Below are positions 43,876-52,624 of a DNA stretch of 64,000 nt, piece by piece (positions within the stretch are counted from its first letter, which is position 1; every line of letters begins with the position of its first letter). The position numbers were made by a program, and so were the translations under genes. The notes under the pieces are model-generated. The model worked only from the letters and a program-made list of their open reading frames with translations. It was not told where the DNA came from and did not search any database. Origin of the DNA: Spongiivirga sp046524175 (GTDB lineage: Bacteria > Bacteroidota > Bacteroidia > Flavobacteriales > Flavobacteriaceae); NCBI RefSeq assembly GCF_046524175.1, contig NZ_JBEFZF010000004.1:124001-188000 (forward strand). The letters are read 5' to 3'.

Positions 43876-43889
43876 GTTGCATATGCAAC
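43876..43889. promoter_or_regulatory. palindrome between cyclase and activator genes
   Basis: GTTGC and GCAAC arms around a 4-base ATAT centre form a perfect 14-bp palindrome in the 5-4-5 form of Crp/Fnr sites. It lies in the 106-base gap between divergent genes. Its presence argues for the activator start at 43940 rather than upstream. Confidence 0.4.
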
Positions 43890-43939
43890 AGGTTTTGGTT
43901 TTTAGAACTATCTTTAAAAACGGAAAACAAGTATTCAAT

Positions 43940-45781
43940 ATGGAAATGTTGCCTACTAGAACCATAGTTTCTTTTTTAACACAAGTTCCTTTCTTTTCTG
44001 AGGTTGAAAAAAGGTCTTTAGAATATTTGGCAAAAGACACACAACAACAGATTTTTAAAAAAGATCAAGTTGTTTTTGAAAAAAATGACATTGGCGATGC
44101 ATTATATGTTATTTATCAAGGTAGTGTTAAGATTCATGGCGAAGAACACCAATATGATATATTAAACAAAGGCGACTGCTTTGGTGAATATGCACTTATA
44201 GATAATAAAGAACGTTCAGCTTCAGTAACTGCCATTAAAGAGACCGTTGTTTTTAAAATAGGAAGACATCACTTTCTTAACTTATTGACAAATGATAGTG
44301 GGTTTACCCAAGGTATTTTATCTGTTTTAATAAGACGACATAGAGAGTTAGACCGTATTCAGGAAAATTTGTCGATTTCGAAAAAGGAACTAGAACTTGT
44401 GAATTCAAAAATGATGAGTTTAGTTCATGGCGCTATGGATAGTATTATTATGTTCAACAGCCAATTGAAAATAGTACTTACTAATCCTTCTGCCCTAAGC
44501 CTTTTTGAAAATAAAGATGTTACAAATCTCGATTTGCGTACGTTTCTTGACCATGAAGGAACTAAGATGATAAAATCAATTATAGAAGAAGACAATCCCG
44601 TTAAATTAAATAATTATTTACCCGGACTTTTGAAGATAGTCGGATCTAACAAAACTACTTCCATTAACGAAGGTACCATTAGTAAAAATGGTAGGGCAGA
44701 GGGAGTCTTTTATACACTCATTTTACGTAATATTGAGAATCGATTAGAGGCAGAGAATAAGATCAATTTACTTACCAATCAAACTGAGTATTTAGAGCGG
44801 GAAATTGAGGAGCTTACCAATACTTATGGCATCATCACCAAAGATATTGGAATGCAAAACGTACTTAATTTGATCAATCAAGTGGCGGGGACCAGTGCGA
44901 CCGTATTAATAACAGGTGAGACGGGTACCGGAAAAGAGTTAGTTGCAAGAGCCATTCACCAAGCAAGTGAAAGAAACCATAAGCCTTTAATAAGACTTAA
45001 TTGTGGGGCAATACCTACCAATCTAATCGAAAGTGAGTTATTTGGTCATAAAAAGGGTGCTTTTACGGGGGCAACTGAAGACCGAAAAGGGCGTTTTTTA
45101 CTTGCTGACAAAGGGACAATTTTTCTAGATGAAATTGGTGAATTACCATTGGAATTGCAACCTAAACTGTTAAGGGTTATTCAAGAAGGTGAATTTGAAC
45201 CTGTAGGTAGTTCTGAAACGAAGAAGATTGATGTCCGAATCATTGCTGCTACGCATAGAGATTTGCTTCAGTATGCTAAGGAAAATAAGTTTAGAGAAGA
45301 TTTGTATTATCGTTTAAATGTATTTCCGATTATGGTTCCTCCTTTAAGAACTAGAGGAGAAGATATTTGCCTTATTGCAGAAGCAATGATTCACGATTTT
45401 TCTTCTAAACTAAATAAACAACACATTGAACTATCTGATACAGATAGATTATTATTTGAAAGCTATACTTGGCCCGGTAATGTCCGAGAATTACAAAATT
45501 TGGTTGAGCGAGCTGTAATTGTTTCTCAAAAAGGAAATGTAAACTGGGAGCGCATTTTGCCAACTAATTTGGATATTGAGAATCTCGAAAGTGACAATAT
45601 TACTCAAAGAATACTTAGTTCAAAACAGATGCTCTTGTTTGAAAAAGAGAACATAACAAGAGCTGTAAAACAATGCGGTTGGAAAATATCAGGAAAAAAT
45701 GGTGCTGCAGAATTACTTGATATGAAGCCTACAACACTCACCTCTAAAATTAAGGCTCTTGGCATTGAGCGCTCGTATTAA
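43940..45781 (+). CDS. sigma-54 activator with cyclic-nucleotide-binding sensor domain
   Basis: 613 residues from the ATG at 43940. The domains are, in order: a Crp-type cNMP-binding domain (about 12-125; phosphate cassette FGEYALIDNKERSASV with the glutamate and arginine that hold the ligand), a coiled-coil, a PAS domain (about 160-275), an AAA+ domain (about 305-530) with GETGTGKE, intact GAFTGA, GTIFLDEIGE and FREDLYYRL, and a Fis-type helix-turn-helix at the end (GAAELLDMKPTTLTSKIKAL). It should remodel sigma-54 polymerase when a cyclic nucleotide is bound. The divergent cyclase is the obvious signal source, and a sigma-54 promoter follows directly. Confidence 0.9.
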   Translation: MEMLPTRTIVSFLTQVPFFSEVEKRSLEYLAKDTQQQIFKKDQVVFEKNDIGDALYVIYQGSVKIHGEEHQYDILNKGDCFGEYALIDNKERSASVTAIKETVVFKIGRHHFLNLLTNDSGFTQGILSVLIRRHRELDRIQENLSISKKELELVNSKMMSLVHGAMDSIIMFNSQLKIVLTNPSALSLFENKDVTNLDLRTFLDHEGTKMIKSIIEEDNPVKLNNYLPGLLKIVGSNKTTSINEGTISKNGRAEGVFYTLILRNIENRLEAENKINLLTNQTEYLEREIEELTNTYGIITKDIGMQNVLNLINQVAGTSATVLITGETGTGKELVARAIHQASERNHKPLIRLNCGAIPTNLIESELFGHKKGAFTGATEDRKGRFLLADKGTIFLDEIGELPLELQPKLLRVIQEGEFEPVGSSETKKIDVRIIAATHRDLLQYAKENKFREDLYYRLNVFPIMVPPLRTRGEDICLIAEAMIHDFSSKLNKQHIELSDTDRLLFESYTWPGNVRELQNLVERAVIVSQKGNVNWERILPTNLDIENLESDNITQRILSSKQMLLFEKENITRAVKQCGWKISGKNGAAELLDMKPTTLTSKIKALGIERSY

Positions 45782-45783
45782 AA

Positions 45784-45838
45784 TTACGATATCTCGTTAA
45801 AAATTTATGATTTTTCATAAATTAACGAAATGTCGTTA
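45784..45838. promoter_or_regulatory. pair of enhancer-like palindromes (candidate UAS)
   Basis: Site 2 (45823-45838) is TAACGA, four bases, TCGTTA, with perfect arms. Site 1 (45784-45799) is TTACGA, four bases, TCGTTA, one mismatch. Their centres lie 39 bases apart, about 130 and 91 bases before the predicted sigma-54 start. Between them is a hairpin TTTATGA/TCATAAA that may end the activator mRNA. Confidence 0.6.
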
Positions 45839-45895
45839 CTATTTTATTTATCCTATTTAATTTTAGGTCATTGATTTTCAATATTTTAAATGTTT

Positions 45896-45911
45896 TGGCA
45901 TGCAAATCGCA
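45896..45911 (+). promoter_or_regulatory. sigma-54 (-24/-12) promoter
   Basis: TGGCATGCAAATCGCA has GG and GC exactly ten bases apart, as in the consensus TGGCACG-N4-TTGC. The predicted start is near 45922. This rules out translation from the ATG at 45890. Confidence 0.7.
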
Positions 45912-45955
45912 TACTGGTTGTCAACAAAATGTCTAATCAATTTAAAATAGAAAAA

Positions 45956-46510
45956 ATGACAACAACAGAAAATTTTACAAACGGAGTAAATGTAGACCAG
46001 TTAATGCAAACCATCAAGCATGTTCAAGATGATCCGGCTTTGGCCAAATTTGAATTTAGGGCAAAGAACAACTGGATTGAAGGAGGTAGATGTGTGTCGA
46101 GTGTTAAAGGCTTTTATGGGGTAGGACAAGAAGATACTACCCGAAAGGAAACCTTTACTATGGAGTGTGATCATCCTAACGTATTACTTGGTGAAGACAA
46201 AGCTGCTACACCGGCTGAGGTAGTACTTCATGCTCTTGGTTCTTGCTTAACTGGTGCGATGGCGTACCACGCCGCGGCTAATGGAATTGAAATTGAAAGC
46301 GCTGAGTCGACCTTAGAAGGTGGTTGTGATTTACATGGATTCCTTGGGTTGGATCCTGAAGTTAGAAAGGGTTTTGATGGAGTTAAATTCAAATTAAAGG
46401 TGAAATCTGATGCTACTGCTGAGCAACTTGAAAATCTAGCTAGATTTTCACCGGTATTTGACATGATTTCCAACCCTACCCCAGTTTCGATCGAGATTGT
46501 TAAATGTTAA
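45956..46510 (+). CDS. OsmC-family redox protein under sigma-54 control
   Basis: 184 residues from the ATG at 45956 (MTTTENFTNG); an in-frame ATG at 45929 would leave a leader of only about seven bases. The OsmC/YhfA fold shows the two functional cysteines in METMECDHP-like FTMECDHPN and ALGSCLTGAMAYH. Such proteins reduce organic peroxides or handle activated sulfur compounds. It is the first gene behind the -24/-12 promoter and is followed by a terminator, so the PFOR-like gene may be separately transcribed or reached by read-through. Confidence 0.85.
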   Translation: MTTTENFTNGVNVDQLMQTIKHVQDDPALAKFEFRAKNNWIEGGRCVSSVKGFYGVGQEDTTRKETFTMECDHPNVLLGEDKAATPAEVVLHALGSCLTGAMAYHAAANGIEIESAESTLEGGCDLHGFLGLDPEVRKGFDGVKFKLKVKSDATAEQLENLARFSPVFDMISNPTPVSIEIVKC

Positions 46511-46524
46511 AATCGAATCTCAAT

Positions 46525-46574
46525 AAAGACCGCTCAGCAATTGATTGATTTGTTCGGGCGGTCTTTAATTTTTT
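46525..46574 (+). terminator. Rho-independent terminator after the OsmC gene
   Basis: Arms AAAGACCGC (46525-46533) and GCGGTCTTT (46558-46566) enclose a partly paired loop, followed by a T-rich stretch. It ends 15 bases before the PFOR-like gene. Confidence 0.65.
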
Positions 46575-46589
46575 CAATTATTACAACCG

Positions 46590-49500
46590 ATGAAAACCAG
46601 CCAGCCATATCATTTTACTACAGCGTACGAAGCAGTTGCTTCCATTGCTTATAAAACCAACGAAGTTTTTCCTATTTACCCTTGCACACCAACATCGGAA
46701 ATGTCGGCGTTAGTAGAGGAGTGGAGCAGTAAAAAAAAGAAAAACTTGCAAGGCGCCGTACCTTCAGTTTTTGAGATGCAAAGCGAATCGGGAGTTGCAG
46801 GTACCATGCACGGTGCATTGCTATCGGGAACATTGTCTTCTACATTCACTGCTTCTCAAGGTTTATTGTTAATGATACCGGCCATGTATAGAATCGCGGG
46901 CGAGTTGTTACCGAATGTGATACATGTCGCTACACGTTCAATTGCAACTCATGCGCTATCGATATTTGGAGATCACAGTGATGTCATGGCTGCAAGACAA
47001 ACAGGTTATGCTTTTTTAAGCAGTGCTTCAGTACAGGAAGCACAGGATTTTGCACTGATAGCTAAAGCAGCGAGCTTGAATTCAAGAGTGCCGTTCGTTC
47101 ATTTTTTTGATGGATTCAGAACATCTCACGAAAAGAATTGTATACAACCTATAGACGATCATATCATATCTCAAATGATAGATCACAAGCTAATAGAAGA
47201 ACATAGAAATCGCGCACTGAACAACGATAATCCTAGCCTCCGCGGAACTACACAAGGACCAGATGTGTTTTTTCAAAGTAGGGAAGCGCAAAATATATTC
47301 CATAACCTTTGTCCGACCATCGTTCAAGACACGATGGATCAATTTACAGAACTAACAGGACGCCGGTATAAATTATTTGATTATGTAGGTAATCCCGAAG
47401 CAGAAAACGTAATCGTTACAATGGCATCCTCTTCATGCACGGTTGAAAAAACGATCAGTTACCTGAACGCTAAAGGATTTAAATTAGGATTGATCAAGGT
47501 TCGACTATTTCGTCCATTTAGCAAAAAGCATCTTCTTAATTCCTTGCCGAAAACAGTAAAATCGATAGCAGTTTTAGATCGGACAAAAGAACCTGGAGCT
47601 GCTGGGGAGCCACTTTATTTAGATATAGTTCAATCATTAACCGAAGCTTTTACAAATGATGAAATTTCTCATCTACCAAGAGTTGTAGGGGGACGATATG
47701 GCCTATCCTCTAAAGAGTTTACCCCCAATATGGCCGTTGCTATTTTTGATAATTTGACATCTAAGCTTCCTAAAAATAGTTTTACCGTTGGTATTGAAGA
47801 TGATATAACCGACTCTCACCTAAACATAACTCACAATGTTCATCTTGAAAAAGAGATGAACGAAATTCTTTTTTTTCAGTACAGGTCCGCTGAAAATACC
47901 GAAAGCATAGATCGTGTACTTACAACGGTTGCTACAAGTAACCAAGTACAGATGTACACCGAATTTGATTATAAAAAGTACGAATCGAGAGAGGTAGTGA
48001 ACCTCAGGATCGATTCAAAACCGGTTAGTGCACCGTATACCATTGCTTCTGCAAATATAGTTTGCTGTGAACACGACTCATTTATCATAAAGGATATAGC
48101 AGTCGAGAGATTAGCTTTCAAAGCAAGTTTAGTGGTGCTAACGGAAAAGTCCAGAGAGGCTTTTTGGAATGATCTTCCGGCAAAAAATCAGCGATTACTA
48201 ATAGCTAAAGAAATTAAGATATACATAATTAAGTCTGACGAAATTAAAGAGGAGTACATTTTTGAAGGAAATAAAATAACGGCATTACATGCTTTCTTTT
48301 TGAATCTAACCAAAATAAAAACAAATAAGGTTGATTATTTTAATCCTGAAAGTCACCGAATAGAAATTGATACTGCCCAATGTGTTTTCAAGAAAAATGA
48401 AAGCACCGTTCAGTCTGATGTATTGAACAGATTAATGTCACTCAAAGGAAATGAGATCACCACAAGCGAACTACCCTTTGATGGGACCTACCCGACAAAC
48501 ACTTCAAGCTTCAATGAATTTATGTCAGTTTCGGAAATTCCTGTTTGGAATCCGGAGATATGTATACAATGTGGTGCTTGTTCGTTGGCCTGCCCACAAG
48601 GAGCTATACGAGCTAAGGTATTCGACAATGACCTAGTTCAAAAAGCACCTGTAGATTTTGAAAGTGTCCCTGCCCTTGATGCTGAGTTTGACCTATTAAA
48701 CTTTACCATACAGGTGCATCCTGATCAATGTAATGGTTGTAATCAATGTATTGATGCTTGCCCGGTTAAGAATACACTAAAACTCGAAAGTGCTGAGGTG
48801 AAGAAGGATTTGAAAAGGGAAAACTGGGACTATTTTAATTCAATTCCCGAGATTGAAAAGGAGCGCATATCAATCAGCAAACTAAATCATATACAGCTGA
48901 TAGAACCGCTTTTTAAGTATTCGTCTGGTGTAAAAGGATGCGGTAGTGCTCCTTATTTAAAACTACTTTCTCAACTGTATGGTGAGCGTCTTTTGGTTGC
49001 GAATGCAACCGGAGCCAGTTCGATTTTTGGAGGAGCTTTGCCAACGACCCCATGGTCTACCAATAAGGATGGGGTAGGTCCCGCTTGGGCTAACTCACTA
49101 TTTGAAAATAATGCCGAATTTGGTTTAGGCTTTGGCATGGCAACCGATTTTTTGAATAGAAATGCTGGTAAAAAAAAGAAAAGCACTTGGATAGTAGGTG
49201 GAGATGGATGGGCGTACGATATTGGATATGGCGGTTTAGATCATGTACTCGCGAGTGGAGCAAATGTCAATATTTTGGTATTGGATAATGAGGTATATGA
49301 CAACACCGGAGGCCAAATGTCAAAGGCTACTCCTTATGGTGCAACAACTAAATTTGCCTACAGATCAAAACAAGGACGAAAAAAAGATTTAGGGTTATTG
49401 GCAATGCAATATGAGGATGTATATGTAGCGTCAGTTGCTATAGGCGCTGATCAAGAACAAACACTGAAGGCATTTATTGAAGCAGAAAACTATGAAGGAC

Positions 49501-49868
49501 CATCCTTGATCATTGCTTATTGTCATAGTGAATCACATGGTATAGATATGCGCCATCCTAGTAAATACCATAAAGCGGCGGTTGAAAGTGGTCAGTGGCT
49601 TTTATATCGGTTTAATCCAAGTCTCAAATTCAGAGACTTGAATCCTCTACGCTTAGATTCTCAAAAGCCAAAGATCCCAGTAATCGAATATTTAAAACAA
49701 GAAAACCGTTTTCAGAATTTATTTAAGCGCAAAAACGGTTTCAATACTGAAGTTTTTGAGTTGATACAAAACAATATAGATCGTCGATATAATAAATTTA
49801 ACGAAATGTCTTTAAGTAATCTTAATTACTATTCCAGCCCGAGAAATAGATTGTTTTATGGTTCTTAG
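46590..49868 (+). CDS. pyruvate:ferredoxin oxidoreductase-like protein lacking the proximal cluster
   Basis: 1092 residues, about 80 shorter than usual PFOR. Domain I keeps the substrate-site features (PCTPTSEM, ATRSIATHALSIFGDHSDV) and domain II follows. Two ferredoxin-type motifs are intact (C658/661/664/668 and C714/717/720/724), and the TPP site GGDGWAYDIGYGGLDHVLASG is complete. Of the four cysteines that hold the proximal 4Fe-4S cluster only C784 remains: GACxGC has become GVKGC, ATGCSS is ATGASS (A809), and the C-terminal cysteine is S980 (AYCHSESHG). The glycine-rich GSDGTVGANK block linked with CoA binding is also absent. The frame is intact, so this is a divergent protein rather than a pseudogene. 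Confidence 0.88.
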   Translation: MKTSQPYHFTTAYEAVASIAYKTNEVFPIYPCTPTSEMSALVEEWSSKKKKNLQGAVPSVFEMQSESGVAGTMHGALLSGTLSSTFTASQGLLLMIPAMYRIAGELLPNVIHVATRSIATHALSIFGDHSDVMAARQTGYAFLSSASVQEAQDFALIAKAASLNSRVPFVHFFDGFRTSHEKNCIQPIDDHIISQMIDHKLIEEHRNRALNNDNPSLRGTTQGPDVFFQSREAQNIFHNLCPTIVQDTMDQFTELTGRRYKLFDYVGNPEAENVIVTMASSSCTVEKTISYLNAKGFKLGLIKVRLFRPFSKKHLLNSLPKTVKSIAVLDRTKEPGAAGEPLYLDIVQSLTEAFTNDEISHLPRVVGGRYGLSSKEFTPNMAVAIFDNLTSKLPKNSFTVGIEDDITDSHLNITHNVHLEKEMNEILFFQYRSAENTESIDRVLTTVATSNQVQMYTEFDYKKYESREVVNLRIDSKPVSAPYTIASANIVCCEHDSFIIKDIAVERLAFKASLVVLTEKSREAFWNDLPAKNQRLLIAKEIKIYIIKSDEIKEEYIFEGNKITALHAFFLNLTKIKTNKVDYFNPESHRIEIDTAQCVFKKNESTVQSDVLNRLMSLKGNEITTSELPFDGTYPTNTSSFNEFMSVSEIPVWNPEICIQCGACSLACPQGAIRAKVFDNDLVQKAPVDFESVPALDAEFDLLNFTIQVHPDQCNGCNQCIDACPVKNTLKLESAEVKKDLKRENWDYFNSIPEIEKERISISKLNHIQLIEPLFKYSSGVKGCGSAPYLKLLSQLYGERLLVANATGASSIFGGALPTTPWSTNKDGVGPAWANSLFENNAEFGLGFGMATDFLNRNAGKKKKSTWIVGGDGWAYDIGYGGLDHVLASGANVNILVLDNEVYDNTGGQMSKATPYGATTKFAYRSKQGRKKDLGLLAMQYEDVYVASVAIGADQEQTLKAFIEAENYEGPSLIIAYCHSESHGIDMRHPSKYHKAAVESGQWLLYRFNPSLKFRDLNPLRLDSQKPKIPVIEYLKQENRFQNLFKRKNGFNTEVFELIQNNIDRRYNKFNEMSLSNLNYYSSPRNRLFYGS

Positions 49869-49871
49869 GGT

Positions 49872-51083
49872 TCAAATAAGCTTTGTTTTTACTTGTACTG
49901 CGTTATGCAATGTCTTATGTACAGGACATTTATCAGCAATTTGAAGAATACGGTTTATCTGCTTCTCATCAAGGTTTCCCGTGAGTTTGATCTCACGGTC
50001 AAATACATCAATTTTGGCCTTTGGGTCCTCACAATTCTCACAATCCGAAGCATGTTGTTTAGAATAGCTAGTGTGTACTTCGACATTTTGTAGATCCCAA
50101 CCCTTTCGCTTCACGTACATCTGAATGGTCATCGCTGTACAAGCCGAAAGTCCTGCGGAAACCAACTCATACGGATTCGGTCCAAAATTATTCCCGCCTA
50201 CTGATTTCGGTTCGTCAGCAGTAATAAAATGATCGCCAACTTTCAAGTTCGTAGTAAAACCATCTTCAGTATTTAAACTGGCAACTACCTCATGATTTGT
50301 TTTAAGCAAACCGGTTTCAGAAGTCTCGAGATATCTTGATGACCACCCTGCAATGACCTGACCAACATAATTTGAATCTTCTTTTCGCATTAACAGATGA
50401 TCAGCTCCATCTAGACTAACAAAACTTTTAGGGTGTTTGGCAGCGTGATATATTTGCTCGGCATTTTTGATTCCGACTGTAAGGTCTTGAGGAGAGTGCA
50501 TTACTAAAAGCGCTTTACCAAAATCGGAGATGATCGATGGCAGTGACTTACTTTTTAAATCATCAATAAACTGTTTTTTAATAGTAAAATCGCGTCCGCT
50601 AAGATTCACTATTGCCTTCCCATTTTGATTGATCTCGTCAATACTACTTTTTAATAAGTGTGTTACATGTTCAGGATCTGATGGAGCACCAATAGTAGCG
50701 ACTGCTTTTACCTCTGGTAACTTACCTGCGGCAAATAAAACGGCCGCTCCACCTAAAGAATGCCCCACTAAAACGGTAGGGGCTTCATACTCTTTTTCCA
50801 GAAATGCTGCCGCAGCTACCAAGTCATCAACATTTCCTGAAAAATTGGTGTCTGCAAAATCGCCTTCACTTTCTCCTAAGCCAGTAAAATCAAATCGAAA
50901 AACACCAAATCCTTGGCTGGTAAGTGCTCGGCTAATATTTCTTACTGCAGATAGGTTTTTGTTGCACGTAAAACAATGAGCGAATAATACATAATTATGT
51001 GGATGCTCGTTCGCAGGAAGCTCCAATCTTCCCGAAAGTTGATGTCCTTCTCTATTTTGAAAATACAATTTTTGTTGATTCAT
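49872..51083 (-). CDS. alpha/beta hydrolase fused to OsmC
   Basis: 403 residues. The hydrolase (about 1-255) has VLVGHSLGGAAVLFA as the nucleophile elbow, SPQDLTV near the acid and GADHLLM with the histidine. The OsmC domain (about 270-403) carries GLSACTAMTIQMY and ADKCPVHKTL, with the two redox cysteines. Fusions of this kind are widespread and are annotated as bifunctional alpha/beta hydrolase/OsmC proteins; the pairing may release and then reduce a thiol-linked compound. It converges on the PFOR-like gene, three bases apart. Confidence 0.9.
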   Translation of the reverse strand: MNQQKLYFQNREGHQLSGRLELPANEHPHNYVLFAHCFTCNKNLSAVRNISRALTSQGFGVFRFDFTGLGESEGDFADTNFSGNVDDLVAAAAFLEKEYEAPTVLVGHSLGGAAVLFAAGKLPEVKAVATIGAPSDPEHVTHLLKSSIDEINQNGKAIVNLSGRDFTIKKQFIDDLKSKSLPSIISDFGKALLVMHSPQDLTVGIKNAEQIYHAAKHPKSFVSLDGADHLLMRKEDSNYVGQVIAGWSSRYLETSETGLLKTNHEVVASLNTEDGFTTNLKVGDHFITADEPKSVGGNNFGPNPYELVSAGLSACTAMTIQMYVKRKGWDLQNVEVHTSYSKQHASDCENCEDPKAKIDVFDREIKLTGNLDEKQINRILQIADKCPVHKTLHNAVQVKTKLI

Positions 51084-51154
51084 CGGTCGGTTTTGTTACG
51101 GTAGTCGATAACAAGTTACGAAGCTTTCAGTAATAACCTAATGAATACACTTGG

Positions 51155-52594
51155 CTAAAAAACCAGAGGAATCACATACTTATAAAATATTATTAATAGG
51201 GCAACACCAATACAATTCAAAATGAAACCTGCCTTTACCATTTGCGATACTTTTACATGGCCGCTGGCAAATACAATGGCATTTGGCGGAGTTGCCATAG
51301 GTAGCATAAAGGCACAGCTGGAAGCTATTGTTATTGGAATAAGAACATGCAGCATTGGTACATCAAGTCCGATAGCGATTCCAGCAACAACCGGAGCTGC
51401 AATATTAATTAAAGCTACATTACTAAAAAGTTCGGTTGTAAATAATACTACTATAATCAAAGTGATTACAATTAGCGATATCCCCCAGCTTACATTACTT
51501 GCAATTCCATTTGCAATGGCATCTACAATTCCAGATTCTTTTAGGCCGGAGGCTAATGCCAATCCGCCGCCAAATAAAATTAAGATTCCCCATGCCATTT
51601 TGGCCGTATCATTCCATTGTAAGACAAATTCGCCTTTTCTTAATTTTTGTGGGATAACGAAAAGGGCAATAGCCGCGATCATCGCAATTTCGGTGTCATT
51701 AATATTAATAAACTCAAACTGAGTATTAAGTACTCCTTTAAATATCCACATGAAAATGGCAAATACAAATACCGCAATCACCTTCTTTTCTTGAGAAGAG
51801 ATCTTTCCTAGTTTTTGTATTTCAGAATTGATAACTGCAGATGATGCTTCAAACTTACCAAGTCTATTAGGAAAAACGATTTTTACTAGTACGAAGTAGG
51901 TAGAAATAATCATTAAAATGGAAAATGGTAAGCCAATGACTAACCAATTTAAAAATGAGATATCTATTTGATATTCTTTCTCTAAGAATCCAACCAGAAC
52001 GGCGTTTGGTGGGGTGCCTATTATGGTTGCAATACCACCGGCATTAGCAGAAAATGCAATGCCTAGCATAATGCTGAGGGCAAAATTTTTGTCATTTGCA
52101 GTAAAACCATCTTCATCATTAATTAATAAGGAAATTACAGAAAGCGCAATCGGAAGCATTACCAAGGTGCTTGCCGTATTACTTATCCACATACTTAAGA
52201 CTGCTGTGGCAATCATAAACCCAAGGATAATTCGGTTAGGGCTTGTTCCCGTAATTCTAATAATATGAAGTGCAATACGTTTATGAAGATTCACTTTTTC
52301 TAATGCTAAAGCCATTATGAAGCCACCAAAAAACAGAAATACGATTCGATGTCCGTAGTTTTGAGAAACTTCTCCAATATCCATTACTCCGTTTAAAGGA
52401 AATAACACTAAAGGAAGTAATGCGGTGACCGATATAGAAACAGCTTCGGTAATCCACCAGGTAACCATCCAAGTAGCTACAGCCAATACTTTATCAGCCA
52501 TTGGACTTACCATTTCCGGCATAGCTAAAAGAACAAAAAATAATATTGGACCTGCAAATAACCCAATTTGCTTGGACAAAGGGAATGCTTTCAT
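51155..52594 (-). CDS. DASS/SLC13-family sodium:anion symporter
   Basis: 479 residues with about 11-12 hydrophobic segments. The substrate and sodium clamshell motifs are present: SNTASTLVMLP near the first hairpin and CAFMLPMATPPNAIVFASG near the second, the two SNT/TPP-type pairs of the SLC13 family. It imports dicarboxylates such as succinate or malate, or sulfate, with sodium. The substrate cannot be chosen from sequence alone. It lies between the OsmC fusion and the DUF2490 gene on the same strand. Confidence 0.9.
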   Translation of the reverse strand: MKAFPLSKQIGLFAGPILFFVLLAMPEMVSPMADKVLAVATWMVTWWITEAVSISVTALLPLVLFPLNGVMDIGEVSQNYGHRIVFLFFGGFIMALALEKVNLHKRIALHIIRITGTSPNRIILGFMIATAVLSMWISNTASTLVMLPIALSVISLLINDEDGFTANDKNFALSIMLGIAFSANAGGIATIIGTPPNAVLVGFLEKEYQIDISFLNWLVIGLPFSILMIISTYFVLVKIVFPNRLGKFEASSAVINSEIQKLGKISSQEKKVIAVFVFAIFMWIFKGVLNTQFEFININDTEIAMIAAIALFVIPQKLRKGEFVLQWNDTAKMAWGILILFGGGLALASGLKESGIVDAIANGIASNVSWGISLIVITLIIVVLFTTELFSNVALINIAAPVVAGIAIGLDVPMLHVLIPITIASSCAFMLPMATPPNAIVFASGHVKVSQMVKAGFILNCIGVALLIIFYKYVIPLVF

Positions 52595-52624
52595 ACAAGC
52601 ACTAAAATAGAAATTTTAAACTGC

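Noticed and set aside
45890..45955. Earlier starts for the OsmC-family gene
   Set aside because: The ATG at 45890 lies inside the sigma-54 promoter, upstream of the predicted start site. The ATG at 45929 would leave only about seven bases of leader.
46590..49868. PFOR-like gene as a pseudogene
   Set aside because: The frame is open for 1092 codons, and most catalytic motifs are well kept. The changes are confined to specific sites.
49872..51083. Hydrolase-OsmC fusion as an assembly artefact or novelty
   Set aside because: This domain fusion is already widely known, and the linker is continuous.
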